In this document: in pieces, positions 1-7,748 of the stretch
Layout of the letters: every line of letters begins with the position of its first letter
Numbering within the stretch: position 1 is the first letter of the stretch
Assembly (NCBI GenBank): GCA_007116685.1
Contig: SKIC01000021.1
Span: 1-10,892, forward strand
Reading direction: 5' to 3'
Source: Balneolales bacterium
GTDB lineage: Bacteria; Bacteroidota; Rhodothermia; Balneolales; Natronogracilivirgulaceae
Length of the DNA stretch: 10,892 bases
Translations under genes and position numbers: made by a program
The notes under the pieces: generated by a model
What the model saw: only the letters and a program-made list of their open reading frames with translations
Told to the model about the DNA's origin: nothing
Databases searched by the model: none

Positions 1-76
1 ATTTTAAAATCCTGATAACGAAGATATTGGGCAAAAAGACAGTTTTTCAAAGCCTCCCACTAACCAATTTCCGAAC

Positions 77-1309
77 ATGATTCGCAACCTACTCATAGTA
101 TTTTCTTTCTTACTGGTAGCCTGTTCATCAGATGAACCTATTATTCTTAGCGGCTTAGATGTTCTGGAACAACGTGACTTTGAAATTATACAAGGTTTGA
201 ATGTTGGCTTGATTACGAATGCGACCGGTATAAATCGTGAGTTTCAATCCACAATCGATATTCTTCACGCCTCTGATAAAGTTTCTTTAAAAGCCTTATT
301 TGGTCCTGAGCACGGTGTACGAGGCGACTACCCCGCCGGCGTTGATGTTCGTACGTATCGGGATGAGCAAACCGGACTAACGGTGTACTCTCTATACGGG
401 CGCACAAGAAAACCAACCGCCGATATGCTGCGAAATCTGGATGCTCTGGTTTTTGATATTCAGGATATCGGTGTTCGCTCTTACACCTATTTGAGCACCT
501 TGCGATTAGCAATGGAAGCTGCATTAGAGGAAAACATTCGCGTTATTGTGCTCGACAGGCCAAATCCCATGGGAGGATTACGGGTTGAAGGATTCCCCGC
601 TCCTATTGAAAATGATCATTTTATTGCTCCCTGGTTTGTTCCCTATGTGCATGGGATGACTCTTGGCGAAATCGCCATTATGATGAATGAAGAACACTGG
701 ATTCACCCCACAAAAAAAGTAAGGCTGGATGTCATCCCAATGAAAAAATGGCAGAGAAATATGCTTTTTGATGATACCGGACTCCCCTGGGTGCCGACCT
801 CGCCACATATTCCATTTTCGGATGTGCCGGCCTATTATACTGCTACCGGCTTGCTCGGCGAACTCGATGTTATCAATATCGGAATCGGCACCATGCTTCC
901 CTTCCGACTTTTCGGCGCGCCATGGGTTTCTGCTGATATTTTTGCGGACAGGATGAATGCGTACAACTTAAAAGGCGTGTTTTTTCGTCCGGCTTCCTGG
1001 CGGCCGTTTTATGGTCCGCATCAGGGACAAACGCAGCATGGTGTAGAAATTATTCTGGACAAATCCGAAGCCGAGCATCTTTTTGCAATACAATTTCTGT
1101 TGATGCGCACCCATGATGCGCTCTACCCCAATCGAAAAATCTTCGCCCAAGCACAACGTAGCCGCAATCAAATGTTCGACCTAGTAGCCGGCGGAATCTG
1201 GGCTCGTGAACTTATCAACGAATCAATGACATTAGCAGATTTTAAGCAGCTGGAAGAGGAGAAAGTGAGAGAATTTCTGGGTGTGAGGGAGCGTTATTTG
1301 TTGTATTGA
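77..1309 (+). CDS. namZ: NamZ-type exo-beta-N-acetylmuramidase lipoprotein (DUF1343, GH171)
   Basis: The 410-residue product matches the DUF1343/NamZ family, whose characterised members remove N-acetylmuramic acid from the non-reducing end of peptidoglycan fragments during wall recycling. Visible family motifs are FGPEHG (residues 75-80), YSLYG, FDIQDIGVRSYTY (from 126) and LDRPNPMGG (from 159). The Glu of FGPEHG is my candidate catalytic acid, by inference. The N-terminus is a short hydrophobic lipoprotein signal ending in the lipobox LVAC, with Cys16 as lipidation site, so the mature enzyme should sit on a membrane facing the periplasm or the cell surface. The acidic residues just after the Cys (SSDEP) resemble surface-export signals of Bacteroidota lipoproteins. 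The ATG at 77 gives exactly this signal; no Shine-Dalgarno is evident. Length is normal for the family and no frameshift is seen. Family assignment is firm; substrate and exact location are inferred. Confidence 0.93.
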   Translation: MIRNLLIVFSFLLVACSSDEPIILSGLDVLEQRDFEIIQGLNVGLITNATGINREFQSTIDILHASDKVSLKALFGPEHGVRGDYPAGVDVRTYRDEQTGLTVYSLYGRTRKPTADMLRNLDALVFDIQDIGVRSYTYLSTLRLAMEAALEENIRVIVLDRPNPMGGLRVEGFPAPIENDHFIAPWFVPYVHGMTLGEIAIMMNEEHWIHPTKKVRLDVIPMKKWQRNMLFDDTGLPWVPTSPHIPFSDVPAYYTATGLLGELDVINIGIGTMLPFRLFGAPWVSADIFADRMNAYNLKGVFFRPASWRPFYGPHQGQTQHGVEIILDKSEAEHLFAIQFLLMRTHDALYPNRKIFAQAQRSRNQMFDLVAGGIWARELINESMTLADFKQLEEEKVREFLGVRERYLLY

Positions 1310-1335
1310 ACAGTAATGAAATAGTTAAATCAAAA

Positions 1336-1473
1336 ATGAAAGACACTGAGGATAAAGAAAAACAAAAAGCTGCAGAACGCTTACTTAAGCTTTTAGAACA
1401 AGCCGAAGAAGTAAGTCCGAAAGATGACAAAAAGAACTTAATTGCACATGTTAAAGCGAAATATGGCAGATAG
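1336..1473 (+). CDS. Small charged hypothetical protein (45 aa)
   Basis: A short reading frame starts with ATG 26 bases after the namZ stop and ends with TAG just before the convergent symporter stop. It would encode 45 residues beginning MKDTEDKEKQ and ending HVKAKYGR. It is rich in Lys (10), Glu (6) and Asp (4), with a central leucine-bearing stretch (AERLLKLLEQAEE) that should form an amphipathic helix. It has no signal peptide and no Cys. The same frame is open upstream to a TTG at 1306 overlapping the namZ stop, which would add ten residues (55 aa). It could be cotranscribed with namZ. I do not recognise the family. The lack of low-complexity shadow composition and the helix-compatible pattern favour a real gene, but the length is close to what chance allows. 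Confidence 0.45.
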   Translation: MKDTEDKEKQKAAERLLKLLEQAEEVSPKDDKKNLIAHVKAKYGR

Positions 1474-1490
1474 GCATTTTATAATCACAA

Positions 1491-3251
1491 CTATCTCATC
1501 GACCGACCCAAAAACACACCTGCCCCAATTGCCAAACCGCTCATGAGAAAAGCCCAGCCAAAATTGCCAAATAACAAATAGCCGGTTCCAAAAAGTGTGG
1601 AATACACTAGTACTACGCCTGCTATCCATTGGCTAAGTAAACGAGATAAAGGCACGTTATCGCCATTTTTATCAGCAGTATTCCAATTTTTCCAGCCAGG
1701 GCCGCCGGGATAAACTTTTTCATAAAAGGCGCTAAGGGTTTCTTGGGATTCTGGTTTTGTTAAGAATGTTACCAAAAGCCAGGCTACCGTAGTAATTCCG
1801 GCAATAGCGAAAAGATTATTGGGGAATTCCGCTTTTAATCCGGGAACGGGTGCGCCAATCAGACTTAAAACTACCAAAACCAAAGGAACCAAAGTTGCAG
1901 TGAGTTCGCTCCAGGCATTTACACGCCACCAATACCAACGTAGAATAAGTACCAGACCGAGACCGCCGCTGGCTGTGAGAACCAATCCCCAGGCCTGAGA
2001 AATGCTGTCTAATTGGGTAGTGATTAGTATGGCAATAAGAGCGAGTAAAAACGTAAAAACGCGGGAAATCTTCACATAATAACGCTCATCGCCGTCGGTT
2101 TTTATGAAACGGCGCCAAAAATCGTGCACCAGATATGATGTGCCCCAGTTCAATTGGGTGGAAAATGTACTCATAAAAGCCGCAAAAAATGCTGCCAACA
2201 TTAATCCAAGAATTCCCGGAGGCAATACGTCTCTCATCACCATCACAAAACCTTCACGGGCATCGGTGAGATTCGGATATAAGACCAAGGAAGCCAAAGC
2301 CACGATAATCCACGGCCATGGACGCAGACAGTAATGAGCGATGGTGAACCACAAAGTGGCAAATGTAGCATTTTTTTCGTCTTTGGCGCTCATCATTCGC
2401 TGGGCAATGTAACCACCACCTCCAGGCTCAGCACCCGGATACCAACTGCTCCACCATTGCACACCTACGTAAGCAAAAAAAGCAGTGAAACTGAGCGTAA
2501 GTACACCCGCACCTGATGCGGCATTTGCTAAAGACGGGAAAAACGAAAATGTGTGGTCCGGCAATTGACTCATCAAGCCGGACATTCCACCCACTTCCGG
2601 AACTCGGAGTACAAAAATGGCCAGCAATATGGAGCCAATCATAGCGATACCAAACTGAATGAAGTCCGTTACAACTACGCCCCAAAGTCCGGAGAGCAAA
2701 GAGTAAACGGCGACCATCAGAATTAAAGCCCCAACAACAACCATAGCAGCGGAGAGACCGAAAAGTTCGGTTTTTCCAAAAACTGTCAATTCCGGAAACA
2801 TGACTCGAATTACAGTTTCCATAGCAAGAGCTACCCAGCCCAGAATGATTCCATTCATTACCAATCCAAAAAATACAGCTTTAATCCCTCTGAGCCAGGA
2901 TGCAACAGGACCGCTGTAACGCAATTCCACAAATTCCACATCGGTCAAAATACCACTCCGCCTCCACAACTTAGCGAAAAAGAAAACGGCCATGAGTCCG
3001 CCAAGCGCCATATTCCACCAAAGCCAGTTACCGGAAATTCCATGTGCGGCAACCAATTCAGTGACTGCAAGTGGAGTGTCGGCAGCGAAGGTTGTGGCAA
3101 CCATAGATGTGCCTGCCAGCCACCATGGCAAATTTCTTCCGGATAAGAAAAACTCATCCGTATTTTTTCCTGCCCTGCTGAAAAAATAAACGGCTATTCC
3201 GAACGAAAGTACGAAATAGCCGATAAGTAAAATCCAGTCGATTATTGCCAT
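1491..3251 (-). CDS. Sodium:solute symporter (SSS/SLC5 family)
   Basis: The product is a 586-residue polytopic inner-membrane protein of the solute:sodium symporter family (LeuT fold), which couples Na+ entry to uptake of a small solute. The first membrane segment follows MAIIDWILLIGYF. Next comes the family stretch FFLSGRNLPWWLAG with SMVATTFAADTP. A central region carries AEPGGGGYIAQRMMSAKDE, and FSTQLNWGTSYLVHDFW lies in the helix expected to line the sodium site. The C-terminal part has a hydrophilic loop (VYPGGPGWKNWN) before two last hydrophobic segments. I chose the ATG at 3251 over the in-frame GTG at 3257 because it gives the usual short N-terminus and has AGGTG just upstream. The gene lies 44 bases downstream of the secreted protein at 3296-4000 with no terminator between, so an operon is likely. 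The substrate cannot be read from the sequence; a muropeptide, amino sugar or amino acid are all possible. Confidence 0.92.
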   Translation of the reverse strand: MAIIDWILLIGYFVLSFGIAVYFFSRAGKNTDEFFLSGRNLPWWLAGTSMVATTFAADTPLAVTELVAAHGISGNWLWWNMALGGLMAVFFFAKLWRRSGILTDVEFVELRYSGPVASWLRGIKAVFFGLVMNGIILGWVALAMETVIRVMFPELTVFGKTELFGLSAAMVVVGALILMVAVYSLLSGLWGVVVTDFIQFGIAMIGSILLAIFVLRVPEVGGMSGLMSQLPDHTFSFFPSLANAASGAGVLTLSFTAFFAYVGVQWWSSWYPGAEPGGGGYIAQRMMSAKDEKNATFATLWFTIAHYCLRPWPWIIVALASLVLYPNLTDAREGFVMVMRDVLPPGILGLMLAAFFAAFMSTFSTQLNWGTSYLVHDFWRRFIKTDGDERYYVKISRVFTFLLALIAILITTQLDSISQAWGLVLTASGGLGLVLILRWYWWRVNAWSELTATLVPLVLVVLSLIGAPVPGLKAEFPNNLFAIAGITTVAWLLVTFLTKPESQETLSAFYEKVYPGGPGWKNWNTADKNGDNVPLSRLLSQWIAGVVLVYSTLFGTGYLLFGNFGWAFLMSGLAIGAGVFLGRSMR

Positions 3252-3295
3252 GTGCACCTAGAGTTTTTTTAATTGATGCTCATGTAATAATCTAA

Positions 3296-4000
3296 TTAAT
3301 CTATTGTCCAGCCTTCAGCAACGCCACCCGGATCTTCAGAACGATCGCGGAACCACACCACATCATTGAATCCGTACTGTTCTAATTGAAAAGTTGCCAA
3401 ACTAAGTGACTCTAACTCGTCTTCTGCTTTTGCAGCTCTCGAAACAGAAGCAAATGTGGGCATAAAGAGTTCAAAGCCTTCGTTTTCAATTAACGTACCA
3501 TAAGATTCAATCGAAATACCTTTTGTCACAGGAATAGACTGTGGCCTACCCTTAATTACTAAAATGTGATTGTATGAGTTTCTCATCATCATAAAACGGC
3601 GAACAAAGAATACTGGAATCCAGATATCATTATGTCGGGCAAAACCCATTCTGTAAAACTCGTTGCCTATGCCAAGTTGAGCATGAACTTCGTCATGCCA
3701 AGGCACCGGACTATCAGGAAAAATCATGTGATTTTGCCAAAAAGTTAGAAACGGCAAAACACCTGTATTAAACGTAACTGGCAATATATTAGGGTTTGCA
3801 GGTGTAGAAGATCCCAATTGGGGGCGAACTGGTTCTGGAGGGGTTTGTGCCGGCGGGGGAGTAGCTTCCACTTCCTCTACTGCAGGCTCATCATTTTCTT
3901 CAGGTTCACCATTACCTTCATTATTTTGGGCATTGACAGTACCTGCTGCGAAAAAAATTCCCGCTAGTAACAGAAAGCATGTAAGTTTAAATAATCTCAT
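3296..4000 (-). CDS. Secreted protein of unknown function with Pro/Glu-rich linker
   Basis: The 234-residue product is not one I recognise. It starts with a clear Sec signal peptide (MRLFKLTCFLLLAG, probable cleavage in GTVNA-QNN near residue 24-25), and the Cys lies inside the signal rather than in a lipobox, so it is probably soluble periplasmic or secreted. Residues about 25-63 form a low-complexity acidic and proline-rich linker (many E, N and P, including EATPPPAQTPPEP). From about residue 65 a globular domain follows, rich in Phe, Trp and Met, with landmarks LPFLTFWQNHM, PVPWHDEVHAQLG, FFVRRFMMMRNSYNH and a C-terminal DPGGVAEGWTID. The mature chain has no Cys. It precedes the sodium symporter on the same strand with a 44-base gap, suggesting joint expression. 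Divergent dapA starts 173 bases away. Being a real coding gene is very likely; function is open. Confidence 0.85.
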   Translation of the reverse strand: MRLFKLTCFLLLAGIFFAAGTVNAQNNEGNGEPEENDEPAVEEVEATPPPAQTPPEPVRPQLGSSTPANPNILPVTFNTGVLPFLTFWQNHMIFPDSPVPWHDEVHAQLGIGNEFYRMGFARHNDIWIPVFFVRRFMMMRNSYNHILVIKGRPQSIPVTKGISIESYGTLIENEGFELFMPTFASVSRAAKAEDELESLSLATFQLEQYGFNDVVWFRDRSEDPGGVAEGWTID

Positions 4001-4030
4001 GTGCTGTGTATTTTCTTGATTTTACACTAA

Positions 4031-4045
4031 ACGTACAAATTACGT
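4031..4045. promoter_or_regulatory. Small inverted repeat in the divergent intergenic region
   Basis: ACGTA and TACGT form 5-base inverted arms around CAAAT, 30 bases upstream of the secreted-protein start and in the 173-base divergent gap shared with dapA. The position suits an operator, but arms this short arise often by chance. A perfect TTTGCAAA palindrome follows shortly after at about 4051-4058. The rest of the gap is AT-rich with no riboswitch or leader peptide that I can see. Confidence 0.18.
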
Positions 4046-4106
4046 GAAAATTTGCAAAAGACCATTATTTCAGAGCAAATGCCATACCATTTTACAATTC
4101 CGGACT

Positions 4107-4135
4107 TTAGCATAGCCGTAAATAAGCATTATATT
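4107..4135 (+). promoter_or_regulatory. Candidate promoter for dapA
   Basis: TTAGCA (4107-4112) and TATATT (4130-4135) are separated by 17 bases and match the general sigma-70 hexamers at 4 of 6 and 5 of 6 positions. Transcription would begin near 4142, leaving a leader of roughly 30 bases before the dapA ATG. No Bacteroides-type TTTG/TAnnTTTG pair with the usual spacing was found in this gap. This is consensus matching only. Confidence 0.25.
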
Positions 4136-4173
4136 CTACCAAACAGCAATTTCTAATTATTATTTATCCTAAT

Positions 4174-5061
4174 ATGTTCCCATTCAAAGGACTCCATACT
4201 GCTCTCGTCACCCCTTTTGATCACAATGATGAAATTGATAAAGAAGCTTGGGAAAAACATCTCGACTATCAAATTAAGGGTGGTGTAGATGGATTAGTTA
4301 TCTGTGGTACCACCGGAGAAAGTCCAAATATTTCTGATGAAGAATTTGAGTACTTGGTATCCAGCGCTTTTGAAAAAGCGAATAATGACGTAACAATTAT
4401 TGCCGGCTCCGGTTCAAATTCCACAAAAAAATCTATTGAACGCTCTGAGCGTGCTGCCGAACTAGGTGCTAAGGCATTATTATTAGTTGGTCCTTATTAC
4501 AACAAACCTACGCAGGAAGGTTTATTGGCTCATTACAGAGCAATTGCAGATTCAACAGATTTACCGTGCATCGTGTATAATGTGCCTGGACGTACCTCAT
4601 CGAACATCACTCCTCAAACCATCGCAGAACTAGCTAAGCATGAGCGAATAGTTGCTGTGAAAGAGGCCTGTGGGGATATTAATCAAATCATGGATTTAGT
4701 TGCCTCTGTTCCTTACGGATTTTCAATTTTATCAGGTGATGATGGCATGACCTTACCCATAATTGCAGCTGGCGGAGTTGGCTTGATATCTGTTGCCTCT
4801 AATCAAGCACCTGCTCTAATGAAAAAATATGTGGATGCTTGCAATAACGGAGATTTTGAAACTGCACGAGAATTACATTATCGTTTATATCCTCTCATGA
4901 AGGCTAATTTTTGGGAAAGCAATCCTGCTCCGGCAAAAGCTTCTCTGGAAATCATGGGAATGATGAAAAATTATGTAAGATTACCGTTATTGCCTATGAG
5001 TAAGAAATACGAAGAGATGCTCAGGCAACTACTCTTAGATCTTGACTTGATCGAAGACTAA
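4174..5061 (+). CDS. dapA: 4-hydroxy-tetrahydrodipicolinate synthase DapA
   Basis: The 295-residue product is a full-length DapA, a cytoplasmic TIM-barrel class I aldolase. It condenses pyruvate with L-aspartate-4-semialdehyde, the first committed step to diaminopimelate and lysine. All expected motifs are visible: GTTGES with the pyruvate-binding threonines (T46, T47), YYNKPTQEG, YNVPGR with the proton-relay Tyr135 and Arg140, and VKEACGD with the Schiff-base Lys163. SGDD and GGVGLISVASN close the barrel. Spacing agrees with the E. coli enzyme (Tyr133, Arg138, Lys161), which separates it from N-acetylneuraminate lyase and other relatives. The ATG at 4174 places MFPFKGLHTALVTPF at the N-terminus, as is usual. 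The M14 peptidase begins 31 bases downstream, so the two are likely cotranscribed. Confidence 0.96.
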   Translation: MFPFKGLHTALVTPFDHNDEIDKEAWEKHLDYQIKGGVDGLVICGTTGESPNISDEEFEYLVSSAFEKANNDVTIIAGSGSNSTKKSIERSERAAELGAKALLLVGPYYNKPTQEGLLAHYRAIADSTDLPCIVYNVPGRTSSNITPQTIAELAKHERIVAVKEACGDINQIMDLVASVPYGFSILSGDDGMTLPIIAAGGVGLISVASNQAPALMKKYVDACNNGDFETARELHYRLYPLMKANFWESNPAPAKASLEIMGMMKNYVRLPLLPMSKKYEEMLRQLLLDLDLIED

Positions 5062-5092
5062 TCCACTATACTTGTTCACTAAATTTTCCGGC

Positions 5093-7645
5093 ATGAAACA
5101 TATCCGATATTCGGTACTTGGTACTGTATTTTTAATTTTCTCAGTTTGCTCAGTTTTGATTCCTGCAAAATCTGAACTTTTTGCACAAACCAAATCGCCC
5201 GCCGAATTCCTCGGTTATGAATTAGGAGACCGGTTTACACCCCATCATCAGATAGTTTCCTATTACGAACATGTGGCAGCCACTCGCTCTAATGTCACAT
5301 TGGAGTACTATGGGAAAACCAACGAACTCCGACCACTTTTGGTAGCCTTTGTAACTTCGGATGCCAATATGGCTCGGCTGGATGAAATCCGCTTAAACAA
5401 TCTTCGCTTAACTGGTTTGGAAGAGGGTACTCCTGTTGTTGAAGGAGCTCCTGCCGTTACCTGGCTTTCTTATGGAATTCATGGAAATGAATCCTCCAGT
5501 GCCGAAGCTGCCATGCAAACGCTTTACGAGTTATCTGATCCTGACAACTCAAGAACTCAGGGATGGTTGGAAAGTAATGTAGTTATCATGGATCCTCTTC
5601 TGAATCCTGATGGCAGAGATCGTTATGCGATTTGGTATAATCAGATGCTTGGACGCTTTGTGAATCCACACCTTGAAACCCGTGAACACAATGAACCATG
5701 GCCCGGCGGAAGACCAAATCATTATTACTTTGATTTGAACAGAGATTGGGCATGGCAAACTCAGGTAGAAAGTAAAGCCCGAGCAAAAATCTATCATAGT
5801 TGGATGCCACACATCCACGCTGATTTCCATGAAATGGGTTACGATGCTCCTTACTATTTCGCACCTGCTGCTGAACCATTCCACGAAGATATCACAGACT
5901 GGCAACGTCAGTTCCAAACGGAAATCGGACTGAATAACACGACCTACTTTGACGCAAAAGGTTGGCTGTATTATACCAGAGAACGCTTCGATTTATTTTA
6001 TCCTAGTTATGGCGATACATGGCCAACTTTCAACGGTGCAATTGGAATGACGTACGAACAAGCCGGTCATGGGCGTGCGGGAACAGCAGTTATCACCAGC
6101 GAGGGCGATACCCTAACGTTGGCGCAACGAGTTTTGCAACAGCACACAGTCGGATTATCTACGGTAGAAGTTACCTCAAACAATGCGGACCGGGTTGTTC
6201 AGGAATTCAAGCACTATTTTGACAGGGCACAATCTAATCCACCGGGCGAATACAAAACCTATATAATTAGCGGTGATAATCCTCCGGATAGACTCAGAGA
6301 TTTCCTGACATATCTGGAAAATCAGGACATTGCTTTTGGACCCGCGCCGAGAACTCGAAGAGTAGACGCTTTAAATTACGCCACGGCACAAACCGAGCGA
6401 ATTTCACTTTCCGAAAACGATATTGTGATTTCGGCATACCAACCTAAGTCGGTTATGCTCAAAGTGCTTCTCGAGCCACAAACTGCCATCATAGATTCTG
6501 TTACTTATGATATCACAGCATGGTCGCTGCCTTACGCTTATGGTCTAAAAGCTTTCGCAACAAGTAGCCGTATAAATCCGACCTCAACTGGTTTTGAAGT
6601 ACCTTCTGAAGTTGGCATTCATGGTGCCGAAGAACCTTATGGATACATAGCAAAATGGCAATCTGAACACGACGCACGTTTTTTAGCTGCTATGTTGAGG
6701 CATGGAATTCGTGTCAGAACTGCAGAAGTTCCATTTCGTATTGACGGACAGGATTATGAGCGCGGAACACTAGTAATTACCCGGCGGGGTAATGAGCGTT
6801 TTGGTGATAATTTTGGAGCATTGATGCTTGAATTAGCAGAAAAACACGAGCGTTCTCTGCATGCCGTTTCTACGGGCTTTGTTGAATCCGGAATTGATTT
6901 TGGTGCTTTGGATATGAAGCATATTCGTCCACCGCGAATTGCTGTTTTGGCCGGAAGCGGTGTCGCATCATATAATTTTGGTGAAATCTGGCATTTCTTC
7001 GATCAGCAAATCGGATATCCGGCAAATTTCATTGATGTGTCCAATCTGAATCAGGTTAATTGGAACGACTATGATATTTTAATTTTGCCCAACGGCAACT
7101 ACAATAATGCCTTCAACGACGACGGGAAAGCCGAGTTAAACCGCTGGGTTCGTGCGGGTGGAAAAATCATCACCTTTGAAAACGCAGCCCGTTTTGTTGC
7201 AAACATTGATGGCATTTCTGGTATTTCTATTCGCCGTTCTGAGGATGCTGAGTTAACGGACGAAGATAAACTGCGAGTTTTTGCAAACCGAGAACGAGAA
7301 GCAGCATCAGGCGCAGTACGTGGAGGAATCTTCAAACTAAATGTTGATCACACCCACCCTCTTGGATTTGGGTATGACAGACCATACTTCACGCTCAAAA
7401 ACTCCCCCTTTGTTTTTGATTATTTTGAAAACGGTTGGAATGTCTTCACTTTACAAGAGGGTAGCCACAGAAACGGATTTGTAGGTTATGAGGTAAAAGA
7501 TCACATCTATAATTCGCTCATCTTTGGCGTTCAACCCGTACAGCGTGGAAACGTAGTCATACTGGCAGATAATCCTCTATTCCGCGCATTTTGGAATAAT
7601 GGTAAGATGATTTTTGCCAATGCCGTATTTATGGTTGGTAACTAA
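5093..7645 (+). CDS. Secreted M14 zinc carboxypeptidase with GATase1-like C-terminal domain
   Basis: The 850-residue product is an exported M14-family metallopeptidase. A signal peptide occupies about residues 1-31 (MKHIRYSVLGTVFLIFSV, cleavage near ELFAQ). The catalytic domain follows: HGNE gives zinc ligands His130 and Glu133, FDLNRDW supplies the substrate-binding Asn216/Arg217, HADFHEMG holds the second zinc His (His246, or less likely His242), and TYEQAGHGRAG carries the general-base candidate Glu322. All key residues are present, so it should be active. From about residue 612 a flavodoxin-like, class I glutamine amidotransferase-type domain begins (RIAVLAGSGVASYNFG, then DYDILILPNGNY) without an obvious Cys nucleophile, so it is probably structural or binding. 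I chose the ATG at 5093 over a TTG at 5072 because it starts the signal peptide. It follows dapA by 31 bases, and a terminator stands at 7684-7720. Substrate, protein or cell-wall peptide, is unknown. Confidence 0.9.
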   Translation: MKHIRYSVLGTVFLIFSVCSVLIPAKSELFAQTKSPAEFLGYELGDRFTPHHQIVSYYEHVAATRSNVTLEYYGKTNELRPLLVAFVTSDANMARLDEIRLNNLRLTGLEEGTPVVEGAPAVTWLSYGIHGNESSSAEAAMQTLYELSDPDNSRTQGWLESNVVIMDPLLNPDGRDRYAIWYNQMLGRFVNPHLETREHNEPWPGGRPNHYYFDLNRDWAWQTQVESKARAKIYHSWMPHIHADFHEMGYDAPYYFAPAAEPFHEDITDWQRQFQTEIGLNNTTYFDAKGWLYYTRERFDLFYPSYGDTWPTFNGAIGMTYEQAGHGRAGTAVITSEGDTLTLAQRVLQQHTVGLSTVEVTSNNADRVVQEFKHYFDRAQSNPPGEYKTYIISGDNPPDRLRDFLTYLENQDIAFGPAPRTRRVDALNYATAQTERISLSENDIVISAYQPKSVMLKVLLEPQTAIIDSVTYDITAWSLPYAYGLKAFATSSRINPTSTGFEVPSEVGIHGAEEPYGYIAKWQSEHDARFLAAMLRHGIRVRTAEVPFRIDGQDYERGTLVITRRGNERFGDNFGALMLELAEKHERSLHAVSTGFVESGIDFGALDMKHIRPPRIAVLAGSGVASYNFGEIWHFFDQQIGYPANFIDVSNLNQVNWNDYDILILPNGNYNNAFNDDGKAELNRWVRAGGKIITFENAARFVANIDGISGISIRRSEDAELTDEDKLRVFANREREAASGAVRGGIFKLNVDHTHPLGFGYDRPYFTLKNSPFVFDYFENGWNVFTLQEGSHRNGFVGYEVKDHIYNSLIFGVQPVQRGNVVILADNPLFRAFWNNGKMIFANAVFMVGN

Positions 7646-7683
7646 ACATCCCAACTCCGAGTTCTGTTTTTAATCAAAACCGT

Positions 7684-7720
7684 AAATGGCTCAGTGATTT
7701 CTTTCATTGAGCCATTTTTA
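7684..7720 (+). terminator. Rho-independent terminator after the dapA-peptidase unit
   Basis: A 14-base-pair stem (AAATGGCTCAGTGA against TCATTGAGCCATTT, one G-T wobble) encloses the 6-base loop TTTCTT and runs into a short T tract. It lies 39 bases after the peptidase stop and before the DUF4097 gene, so that gene probably has its own promoter. The A-rich left arm would also allow some termination in the reverse direction. Confidence 0.85.
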
Positions 7721-7748
7721 TATCTGAGATAAAAATTCCCAAATTTGC

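Noticed and set aside
3..80. Frame open from the window edge to a TGA overlapping the namZ ATG (ATGA), possibly the tail of an upstream gene
   Set aside because: Only 25 codons are visible with no recognisable motif; an open stretch this short is common by chance in AT-rich DNA.
1242..1430. Minus-strand 62-residue ORF opposite the namZ end and the small ORF
   Set aside because: Ser/Leu-rich composition is what the antisense of Lys/Glu-rich coding gives, and it overlaps the firm namZ end.
5549..5917. Minus-strand ORFs of 122 and 97 residues inside the peptidase gene
   Set aside because: They lie wholly opposite the conserved catalytic domain and show no domain or plausible composition of their own.
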